Assembly (NCBI GenBank): GCA_035553355.1 | Contig: DATMJW010000124.1 | Span: forward strand, 13,383 to 77,382 | DNA length: 64,000 nt | Source: Gaiellasilicea sp035553355 | GTDB taxonomy: Bacteria; Actinomycetota; Thermoleophilia; Gaiellales; Gaiellaceae | Direction of reading: 5' to 3' | Shown here: positions 58,094 to 64,000 of the stretch, in pieces | How the letters are laid out: the number at the start of each line of letters is the position of its first letter | Position numbering within the stretch: position 1 is the stretch's first letter | Made by a program: the position numbers and the translations under genes | Notes under the pieces: model-generated | The model's input: the letters and a program-made list of their open reading frames with translations, nothing else | What the model was told of the DNA's origin: nothing | The model's database searches: none

Positions 58094-59535
58094 TAGGCGA
58101 GCTTCAGGGCGACGTGCTTGATCCGCGTGTACTCCTCCATGGAGTAGAGCGACATGTCCTTGCCGTAGCCGGACTCCTTGAAGCCGCCGTGCGGCATCTC
58201 CGAGGCGAGCGGGAAGAGGTGCTCGTTCACCCAGACGGTGCCGAAGTCGAGCTTCCGCGCGGCCGCGAGCGCGCGGCCGACGTTCTCGCTGAAGACGGAT
58301 GCGGCGAGGCCGTAGCGGACGCCGTTCGCCATCTCGATCGCCGCGTCGTCGCTCTCGAAGCGCTGCACGGTGACGACCGGCCCGAAGACCTCGCGCTGCA
58401 CGATCTCGTCGTCCTGCTCGACGTCCGCGACGATCGTCGGCCTGACGAAGTAGCCGCGCTCGCCGAGCGCGCTCCCGCCGGTGACCACGCTCGCGCGGGC
58501 CGGCAGGCGCTCGAGGAAGCCGAGCACGCGCTCCCGCTGCTCCGCCGAGATCACCGGCCCCATCTCCACGTCGTCGCCCGCGGCCGGGTCCGCGACCTTC
58601 ATCGCCTCGACCACCTTCACCGTCTCGGAGAGGACGTCGTCGTAGATCCGCTCGCTGACGAGGATGCGTGACGACGCGGTGCAGTCCTGCCCCGAGTTCC
58701 AGTACCCGCCGATCTTGATCGCCTCGGCGACGGTGGCGGGGTCGGCGTCGTCGAGGACGACCATCGGCGCCTTCCCGCCGAGCTCGAGGTGGACGCGCTT
58801 GAGCGTGTCGGCGGCGTTCCGCGCGATCAGCTTCCCGGTCTCGACGTCGCCGGTGAGCGAGACGAGCGCGATGTCCGGGTGCCGCACGAGCGCGTCGCCG
58901 ACCGGGACGCCGTCGCCGGTGATGACGTTGAGCACGCCCGGCGGGAGCACCTCCTGCGCGAGCTCGGCGAACCGGAGCGTCGAGAGCGGCGTCTGCTCGG
59001 CCGGCTTCAGGATCTGGCAGTTCCCCGCGGCGAGCGCGGGCCCCATCTTCCAGACGACCATCATCAGCGGGTAGTTCCAGGGCGTGATCCCGGCGACGAT
59101 CCCGAGCGGCTCGCGCCGGATGATCGACGTGTACCCCTCGACGTACTCGCCGGCCGCCTTGCCCTCGAGCGTCCGCGCCGCGCCGGCGAAGAAGCGGAGG
59201 TTGTCCGCCGAGAACGGCATCTCGTCGGCCGCGATCATCATCGGCTTCCCCACGTTGCGGGACTCGAGCTCCGCCAGCTCGTCGGCGTGCTCGTCGATCA
59301 GGTCGGCGAGCTTGAGCAGCAGCTCCATCCGGTCCTTCGGCGTCTTGTCCCGCCACTCCGGCCACGCTTTCTTGGCGGCCTCGACGGCGCGCTCGACGTC
59401 GGCGGCGGTGCCGCGCGGCACCTCGCCGATCGCCTCACCGGTCGACGGGTTGACGACCTCCATCGTCGCGCCGGAGGTGGACTCGACCCACTCGCCTCCG
59501 ACGAAGTTCTTGTACTGGGTGATCGAGACGCTCAC
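58093..59535 (-). CDS. Aldehyde dehydrogenase, 4-aminobutyraldehyde type
   Basis: A 480-residue NAD(P)-dependent ALDH. VAGITPWNYPLMM, the general base Glu251 in LELGGKAPMVV and the nucleophile Cys285 in NSGQDCTASSR are present. It resembles the PatD/YdcW gamma-aminobutyraldehyde dehydrogenases, which also read NSGQDCTA. It opens the polyamine operon (ALDH, potA, receptor, potB, potC, aminotransferase), so its product would be GABA; no gabT/gabD pair follows here. GGAGG precedes the GTG at 59535. Confidence 0.93.
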   Translation of the reverse strand: MSVSITQYKNFVGGEWVESTSGATMEVVNPSTGEAIGEVPRGTAADVERAVEAAKKAWPEWRDKTPKDRMELLLKLADLIDEHADELAELESRNVGKPMMIAADEMPFSADNLRFFAGAARTLEGKAAGEYVEGYTSIIRREPLGIVAGITPWNYPLMMVVWKMGPALAAGNCQILKPAEQTPLSTLRFAELAQEVLPPGVLNVITGDGVPVGDALVRHPDIALVSLTGDVETGKLIARNAADTLKRVHLELGGKAPMVVLDDADPATVAEAIKIGGYWNSGQDCTASSRILVSERIYDDVLSETVKVVEAMKVADPAAGDDVEMGPVISAEQRERVLGFLERLPARASVVTGGSALGERGYFVRPTIVADVEQDDEIVQREVFGPVVTVQRFESDDAAIEMANGVRYGLAASVFSENVGRALAAARKLDFGTVWVNEHLFPLASEMPHGGFKESGYGKDMSLYSMEEYTRIKHVALKLA

Positions 59536-59565
59536 GCTCAGCCTCCACGTCGCGGGTACGACCCG

Positions 59566-59594
59566 AGCCTAAAGGCGACCGACGCCGTGGACAA
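59566..59594 (-). promoter_or_regulatory. Promoter of the polyamine operon
   Basis: Minus strand: -35 TTGTCC (59594-59589), a 17-base spacer, and -10 TAGGCT (59571-59566). The leader is about 25 bases and includes GGAGG. Confidence 0.75.
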
Positions 59595-59619
59595 GCCGGA
59601 AGGTCGCATCGGGCTCCGC

Positions 59620-59638
59620 TTTGGCCACGGTGTCCAAA
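59620..59638. promoter_or_regulatory. 19-bp palindrome, candidate operator of the polyamine operon
   Basis: The site has the form TTTGGnCACnGTGnCCAAA, with symmetry at all fixed positions. Its edge lies 25 bases upstream of the -35 box, centred near -70, a position suited to an activator or distal repressor. The T- and A-rich edges stand out from the surrounding GC-rich DNA. No regulator gene is adjacent. Confidence 0.55.
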
Positions 59639-59673
59639 AGCGGCACCGCAGCATCGGCCCGGAGGACCACTCG

Positions 59674-59696
59674 GCGCCCGCTTCGCGCGCGGGCGC
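59674..59696 (-). terminator. Hairpin after the PPOX-family gene
   Basis: GCGCCCGC and GCGGGCGC form an 8-bp stem with a 7-base loop just past the minus-strand stop at 59701. No T-run. Confidence 0.4.
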
Positions 59697-59700
59697 GCCG

Positions 59701-60093
59701 TCAGTCGACGCCGTACGCCGTGACGCGCGTCGGGCGCACCTTCACCAGCACGCGCTGCTCGCCGGGCCCGAGGCCGTAGCTCTCGCGGCCGCGGTACACC
59801 CGCGCCTGGTGGTCGATGTGCTCGTTCGCGCCGTCGGTCGTGATCTCATCGACCACCCCGTCGATCCCGACCCAGCGGTACGCGCTCTCGCGGTCGAGCA
59901 CGAGCACCGACGTCCGCGGGTCGTCGCGCAGGTACTCGAGCTTCTTGCGCGTCGTGTTCAGGTTGACGAGGACGTGTCTCCCGTCCCAGTCGATCCAGAT
60001 CACCGACTGGTGCGGCGTCCCGTCCGGGCGCAGAGCAGCGACGACGGCGTAGTTCGGTTCCTGCAGGAAGCGCCCCTGCGCCTCCGTCAGCAC
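59701..60093 (-). CDS. PPOX-class F420-dependent enzyme
   Basis: A 130-residue split-barrel flavoprotein-fold protein. AVVAALRPDGTPHQSVIWIDWDG, LVNLNTTRKKLEYLRDDPRTSVLVLD (in parts) and YRWVGIDGVVDEI are typical of TIGR03618-type F420-binding relatives of pyridoxamine-phosphate oxidase. The substrate is unknown (such proteins reduce biliverdin, quinones or xenobiotics). The GTG uses the last G of the upstream TAG stop. FbiC in this window would supply the cofactor precursor. Confidence 0.85.
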   Translation of the reverse strand: MLTEAQGRFLQEPNYAVVAALRPDGTPHQSVIWIDWDGRHVLVNLNTTRKKLEYLRDDPRTSVLVLDRESAYRWVGIDGVVDEITTDGANEHIDHQARVYRGRESYGLGPGEQRVLVKVRPTRVTAYGVD

Positions 60094-61148
60094 TAGCTGC
60101 GCCCGACCTCCGTCGGGATGTCGGCGATCTCGCCGCCGCGGATCCGGTCTGCGACCTGCTCGACCTGCTCGACGTCCTCCTCCGGGACCTCGTCGCTGAC
60201 GGTGCCGAGGCCGACTCCTTCCTCGGTGAGGCCGAAGGTCGTGTTGCCGCCGCCCTTCCACTCGCCGTCCAGCACCTGCTGGATCGCGAGGAAGACCGCT
60301 GCGTCGACGCCCTTCTGCGCGCTCGTGAGGATGTGCGGGCCGAGCCCGGACTGGTCGGCGTCGACGCCGATCCCCCAGACGTCGCGCTCGCGCGCGGCGT
60401 CGAGGGCGCCGAGGCCGCAGCCGCCGGCGACCTGGAAGACGACGCCGGAGCCGTCGCCGATCTGGTTCAGCGCGAGCTCCTTGCACTTCGCCTGGTCGTC
60501 CCAGTCCTGGGAGTAGCTCCAGGAGACGTCGATGCCTGGCACGGCGGCCTCCGCGCCCGCCTTGTAGCCGGCGATGAAGCGATCCACGGGCGGCTCCTTG
60601 AAGCCGCCGACGGCGCTGATGCGGTCGGCCCCCTCGCGCCGCTTCTCCTGGAGCGCGGCGAGGTACCCGACGAGGTAGCCGACCTCCTCCTCGCGGAAGA
60701 GCAGCCCCTGGACGTTCGCCGGCTTGCCCGGCACGAACGCGTGGTCGACGTCGATGATCGCGAACTTCGTGTCGGGGAAGCGCTGCGCGACCTTCCCCAC
60801 CGCGTCGCCCTGCGCGAAGCCGACGCCGATGATCAGGTCGTACCCCTGGCGCGCGAGCGAGCTCATGTTCGGGATGTAGGCCGCGGCCGACGCCGATTCG
60901 ACGACGCGCCCCTCGATCCCGAGCTCCTGCTCCGCGCGCTGCAGGCCGCGGTAGGCGAGCTCGTTGAAGCCGTCGTCGTCGAGCTGCCCCTGGTCGGTGA
61001 TGAGGCCGACGCGGAGCGGCTCCTCCGCCTGCGTCGTCGCGCCTCCGCCGGTCGTGGCCGGCGCTGCCGCGTCGTCGCCGCCGCCGCACGCGGCGGCTGT
61101 GACGACGAGCGCGCAGAGCAGCGCGGCAAGCGTGGACGCACGCACCAT
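60093..61148 (-). CDS. BMP-family ABC transporter lipoprotein
   Basis: A 351-residue Bmp/Med-type substrate-binding lipoprotein (nucleoside receptor family). The signal peptide ends with the lipobox TAAAC (Cys21). RVGLITDQGQLDDDGFNELAYRGLQRAE, GVGFAQGDAVGKVAQRFPDTKFAIID (in parts), and FREEEVGYLVGYLAAL are family blocks. No permease or ATPase is adjacent; the only cotranscribed neighbour is the PPOX gene. A TACAAC sequence lies 7 nt before the ATG, a weak -10. Confidence 0.88.
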   Translation of the reverse strand: MVRASTLAALLCALVVTAAACGGGDDAAAPATTGGGATTQAEEPLRVGLITDQGQLDDDGFNELAYRGLQRAEQELGIEGRVVESASAAAYIPNMSSLARQGYDLIIGVGFAQGDAVGKVAQRFPDTKFAIIDVDHAFVPGKPANVQGLLFREEEVGYLVGYLAALQEKRREGADRISAVGGFKEPPVDRFIAGYKAGAEAAVPGIDVSWSYSQDWDDQAKCKELALNQIGDGSGVVFQVAGGCGLGALDAARERDVWGIGVDADQSGLGPHILTSAQKGVDAAVFLAIQQVLDGEWKGGGNTTFGLTEEGVGLGTVSDEVPEEDVEQVEQVADRIRGGEIADIPTEVGRS

Positions 61149-61289
61149 CGCGACGGTTGTAGCACAGCCGCTGCGGCTGCCGGTGACGGCATCCCCGATC
61201 CGGGTGAGGGTGGTGCCGCCGTTCGTGTGGGTCGCGCGAGCGGCACCGTGAATGGCGCGCGCAGGCCATCCGGACGACGACTGAGGCAG

Positions 61290-61946
61290 ATGCTGAAGCG
61301 GCTCACGGCACTCCTCGCGGCACTTGCGGCCGCCGCGGTCATCGGCCCCGCCCCTGCGGCCGCCGCGGGCGGCGACTACGTCTTCGACGGCGGGACGCCG
61401 CGCCAGCAGGCGCAGGTCCGCGGCGCGCTCGGCGCCAGCTCCTTCGACTGGAGCATCGTCCCGCGGGTCACGGTCCACATCGGGGACTACGGCGTGTCCC
61501 ACGCGACGCCGGGCCACGTCTACCTCGATGCGCGTCTCCTCGACGCGGGGACGTTCGCGTGGGCGACGGTGCTCGACGAGTACGCGCACCAGATCGACTT
61601 CCTCCTCCTCGACAATGCGCAGCGGGCGCTGCTCCAGCAGCGGCTCGGCGGCACCGCCTGGTGCTACGAGGTCGCCGGCCTCGCGCACGGCGCGTACGGG
61701 TGCGAGCGGTTCGCGTCGCTCGTCGCGTGGGCGTACTGGGAGTCGCCGCAGAACGCGTACCGGCCGACGAGCCCCCGCGACGAGTCCGCCGCGATGCCTG
61801 CGGCCGAGTTCCGGACGCTCCTCGGCTCGCTCCTCGGGATCCGCGCGATCGCCCCGCACGCGCTCCGCACCGGCTCCGCCCCGGTCGTCCGCGCGCCGCA
61901 GTCGGTCGCGAAGCAGCCGCAGGCGAAGCCGCTCCGCCGCCGGTAG
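61290..61946 (+). CDS. Secreted protein with a DEYAHQ motif
   Basis: A 218-residue protein with a clear signal peptide (about 1-27, AAAAVIGPAPAAAA). The mature part reads FDWSIVPRVTVHIGDYGVSHATPGHVYLD, then LLDAGTFAWATVLDEYAHQIDF. That last block has the spacing of a zinc-peptidase helix (HExxH) with the first His replaced (DEYAH), so it is a possible metal-binding but not an ordinary peptidase site. Two cysteines (about 125 and 138) could form a disulfide. I know no characterised relative. ATG chosen by the signal peptide. Confidence 0.6.
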   Translation: MLKRLTALLAALAAAAVIGPAPAAAAGGDYVFDGGTPRQQAQVRGALGASSFDWSIVPRVTVHIGDYGVSHATPGHVYLDARLLDAGTFAWATVLDEYAHQIDFLLLDNAQRALLQQRLGGTAWCYEVAGLAHGAYGCERFASLVAWAYWESPQNAYRPTSPRDESAAMPAAEFRTLLGSLLGIRAIAPHALRTGSAPVVRAPQSVAKQPQAKPLRRR

Positions 61947-61968
61947 CGCGGCCGCCGCGCGGCTGCCG

Positions 61969-62664
61969 CTACGCGATCAGCGACTGCCGGAGCGCGGTCG
62001 CGACGGCCTGCGTGCGCGTGTCCGCGTCGAGCTTCGCCATCGCCTTGCGCACGTGCGTGCGGACGGTCTCGGGCGAGATGAAGAGCGCCTTGCCGATCTC
62101 CTCGTTCGAGAGCCCGTCGGCCAGGAGCCGCAGGACGTCGCGCTCCCGCTGGGTGAGCTTCGACATCTTCTCGGTCGCCGCGGAGCTCGAGAGCACGCCG
62201 GCGAGCACCGGGTCGACGTAGGTGCGACCGGATGCGACGAGCTCGACCGCGCGGACGACCTCGGCGAGCGGAGCCTCCTTCAGCACGAACCCGCGTGCGC
62301 CGGCGTCCATCGCCTCGGTGAGGAGGGCCCGGTCGCCGAAGGCGGTGTAGAGGATGACGGCGGTGTCGGGCGCCGAGCGGGCGACGCGCCTCGCGACCTC
62401 GATCCCGGAGAGGCCGGGCATCCGAAGGTCGAGCAGCGCGACCTGGGGCTGCGAGGCCTCGATCTTCTGCAGCGCCTCGTGCCCGTCGCGAGCCCGCCCC
62501 GTCACCTCGATCCCGTGCTCCTGCAGCACGTCCGCGACGGCCTCGACCACGGCTGGGTGGTCGTCGGCGACGAGGCACGAGGTCGTGCCGGGTTCAGCGG
62601 CCACAATCACCACCCTGTCGTCGGCCGCGTCGCGACGAACTTGAGGGCGTGTCGGAGTCGGCAC
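61969..62664 (-). CDS. NarL/LuxR-family response regulator
   Basis: A 231-residue two-domain regulator. The receiver has the acidic pair in LVADDHPAVVEAVADVL, the phospho-acceptor Asp in VALLDLRMPGLSGIEV, and the Thr/Lys switch residues (ILYTAFGD, FVLKEAPL). The C-terminal LuxR domain is LTQRERDVLRLLADGLSNEEIGKALFISPETVRTHV (in parts). The start is uncertain because 27 residues precede the receiver; internal GTG codons are alternatives. It is divergent from a histidine-kinase-like gene. Confidence 0.9.
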   Translation of the reverse strand: MPTPTRPQVRRDAADDRVVIVAAEPGTTSCLVADDHPAVVEAVADVLQEHGIEVTGRARDGHEALQKIEASQPQVALLDLRMPGLSGIEVARRVARSAPDTAVILYTAFGDRALLTEAMDAGARGFVLKEAPLAEVVRAVELVASGRTYVDPVLAGVLSSSAATEKMSKLTQRERDVLRLLADGLSNEEIGKALFISPETVRTHVRKAMAKLDADTRTQAVATALRQSLIA

Positions 62665-62774
62665 GTCGCCCGCCGAGGCCGTACGATCCGGTCGTTCTCG
62701 CTCCGCGCCTCAGCTTTGCCACCTGCACCGGCCCCCCGAGCGTCGCTGTCGCCGCCAGAGGTGATCATAGAGCC

Positions 62775-63308
62775 GTGATCGGTCGCGACCCCATTGCGGA
62801 CGACCTCTTTCTGCGCACGCTCGGGCGGCTGACGCGCGGCGCGCTCCACGAGCTCTCGAACCCGCTCCTCGCCGTGATCGGAAGCGCCGAGCTCGCACTC
62901 GCGGCCGCGGAGCCCGGGTCGAAGGTGCACGAGCGGCTGCAGCTCGTCCACCGGACGTCGCTCGAGATCGCGGAGATCGTGCGCGCGCTCCAGGGCTTCA
63001 CGCGCGAGCGCGCGGCGCCGCCGCGACCGATTCCGCTGGGCGACGCGGCCGCGGGCGCGATCCGGCTCGTCGAGCTCGTTTCGGCAGTACGGGACGTGGA
63101 GGTCAGGCTGAGGCGTGAGACGGAGCCGGTCGTCGTCGCCTCACCCGGCGACGTCGCAGCTGCACTCGTCTCGGCGCTCCTCGATGCGGTCACCGCCGCC
63201 GAGCGCGACGCGGTCGTGCAGGTCGTCGTCACGCACGCCGGTGGCGACGCCGTCGTCCGGGTCGACGGCGACGATGTCCTCACGGTGCCGCTGGAGGAGG
63301 AGACGTGA
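62775..63308 (+). CDS. Histidine-kinase-like protein with degenerate ATPase domain
   Basis: 177 residues from the GTG at 62775. TRGALHELSNPLLAVIGSAELAL is a HisKA H-box with the phospho-acceptor His. The following part (AAALVSALLDAVTAAERDAVVQVVVTHAGGDAVVRVDGDD) keeps the outline of the HATPase strands but has no N, G1 or G2 box. It therefore probably cannot bind ATP and may act as a phosphotransfer or dimerisation protein. The start could be earlier. It is coupled to a lone receiver by GTGA. Confidence 0.72.
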   Translation: MIGRDPIADDLFLRTLGRLTRGALHELSNPLLAVIGSAELALAAAEPGSKVHERLQLVHRTSLEIAEIVRALQGFTRERAAPPRPIPLGDAAAGAIRLVELVSAVRDVEVRLRRETEPVVVASPGDVAAALVSALLDAVTAAERDAVVQVVVTHAGGDAVVRVDGDDVLTVPLEEET

Positions 63309-63679
63309 GCCGCGTCCTCGTCGTCGACGACGAGCAGCTCGTGCGGGACCTGACGGTGCAGGTCCTCCTCCGTGGCGGCCACGACGTCGTCTCGTCGGCG
63401 ACGGCGCAGGGCGCGCTCGACTTGCTCGAGCAGGAGCGGTTCGACCTCGTCGTCACGGACGTCGTGATGCCAGGGCTCTCGGGCGTCGAGCTGCTGAACG
63501 AGATCCGCGACCGCCAGCCCGACCTCCCCGTCCTGCTGATGACGGGCGGCTCGCCCGATCCCGACCGGACGGCGCGCGCGCTCGACCTCGGTGCGACGGC
63601 GATGATCTACAAGCCGTTCGCGCACACCGATCTGCTCGAGGCCGTCGCGGCAGCGGTCGCCGGGCGCGAGGAGCGCTAG
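63305..63679 (+). CDS. Stand-alone response-regulator receiver
   Basis: A 124-residue CheY-like domain without an output part: LVVDDEQLVRDLTVQVL (acidic pocket), phospho-acceptor Asp in LVVTDVVMPGLSGVEL, LLMTGGSPDPD and the switch Lys in IYKPFAHTDLL. It pairs with the preceding HisKA-like protein (GTGA overlap). Its stop shares CTAG with the convergent azlD stop. Confidence 0.92.
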   Translation: MSRVLVVDDEQLVRDLTVQVLLRGGHDVVSSATAQGALDLLEQERFDLVVTDVVMPGLSGVELLNEIRDRQPDLPVLLMTGGSPDPDRTARALDLGATAMIYKPFAHTDLLEAVAAAVAGREER

Positions 63680-63984
63680 GTCAGCAGCCGCGCGACGGCG
63701 GCTGCGCCGCCCGCGACGACGAGCACGAGCAGCAGCGGCGCGCGGAGCGCGATCGCGACCACTCCCGCGGCGAGCCCGACGAGGCGCTCGTCGAGGACGA
63801 TCTCGCGGTCGCCGCCGACCGCCTGCGTCACGACGAGCGCCGCGAGCATCGTCGGCGCGAGCACCTCGACGAGCGAGAGGACGCGAGGCGGGAGCGGCCG
63901 CCGCCCGAGCGCGACCGGCCCGGCAGCCTTGAACCCCGCGGTCACGAGCCCGACAACGACCACCACGACCCACGCCGTGCTCAC
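63676..63984 (-). CDS. azlD: AzlD family branched-chain amino acid exporter subunit
   Basis: A 102-residue membrane protein with four hydrophobic segments, the short partner of AzlC in an exporter of branched-chain amino acids. FKAAGPVALGRRPLPPRVLSLVEVLAP and RLVGLAAGVVAIALRAPLLLVLV (in parts) are typical. The GTG at 63984 overlaps an upstream stop as GTGA, as expected for azlC-azlD. Confidence 0.9.
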   Translation of the reverse strand: MSTAWVVVVVVGLVTAGFKAAGPVALGRRPLPPRVLSLVEVLAPTMLAALVVTQAVGGDREIVLDERLVGLAAGVVAIALRAPLLLVLVVAGGAAAVARLLT

Positions 63985-64000
63985 CGGCGGAGGCCCACGA
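63981..64000 (-). CDS. C-terminal end of an upstream gene, probably azlC (partial)
   Basis: The last codons before the window edge read VGLRR and a TGA that overlaps the azlD start. Only context supports azlC. Confidence 0.3.

Noticed and set aside
1..64000. Prophage, transposon, CRISPR array or plasmid functions
   Set aside because: No integrase, transposase, spaced direct repeats, capsid or partition genes were seen; all identified genes are metabolic, transport or housekeeping types.

Overview
The window is about 70 percent GC, almost entirely coding, with many GTG starts and short intergenic gaps. The gene order murJ / rpsT / holA-comEC-comEA / leuS, a fused two-domain F420 precursor synthase (FbiC), F420-dependent enzyme families and frequent leaderless starts all point to a high-GC actinobacterium. 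A Thermoleophilia (Gaiellales-like) lineage is my best guess, but that is inference. I see no rRNA, tRNA, CRISPR array, phage or insertion sequence, and no gene-free stretch above 300 bp. The largest gap is 9296-9521, between two convergent genes.

Layout. 1-8000: housekeeping genes (partial murJ, rpsT, holA, the DNA-uptake genes comEA-comEC, leuS behind a candidate attenuator). 8036-9295: lysA. 9522-16042: histidine biosynthesis. One tightly overlapping minus-strand operon (TrpR-like regulator, hisG, hisD, a hisC-hisB fusion, hisH, hisF, hisIE) faces away from hisA across a compact shared operator. 16638-23637: a branched-chain amino-acid-type ABC transporter operon (livG, livF, livH, livM, binding protein) ending in translationally coupled fbiC. 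23766-24734: a fatty-acid desaturase.

24879-36672: a large acyl-CoA catabolic region. A divergent ACAD10/11-type dehydrogenase and a frameshifted nucleotidyltransferase precede a twelve-gene operon: heteromeric acyl-CoA dehydrogenase pair, SnoaL-like, cupin, acyl-CoA ligase, SDR, enoyl-CoA hydratase, quinone oxidoreductase, SDR, F420 LLM oxidoreductase, APH-type kinase, DUF6285-like protein. The kinase, DUF6285, ACAD, SDR and ligase set matches the parts list of the levulinate/4-hydroxyacid (Lva) pathway of Pseudomonas putida. 36669-42649: a membrane-anchored sulfite-oxidase-type molybdoenzyme, an ACAD-thiolase-kinase operon and an orphan amino-acid-binding protein.

42740-52707: YyaL/DUF255 protein, sugar reductase, DedA, CoA-transferase, a protease-like protein without its triad, HMG-CoA lyase and a lipoprotein-type ABC exporter. 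52798-59535: a putrescine/spermidine uptake and degradation operon (aldehyde dehydrogenase, potA, binding protein, potB, potC, aminotransferase) behind a clear promoter and an upstream palindrome. 59701-64000: F420-type PPOX protein, BMP-family lipoprotein, a secreted DEYAH protein, a small two-component cluster and azlD.

Two genome-style traits recur. First, a TAnnnT or GATAGT-type -10 box lies exactly 6-8 nt before the start codon of many first genes, which predicts leaderless mRNAs. Second, operon junctions nearly always overlap as GTGA/ATGA or share the G of TAGTG.
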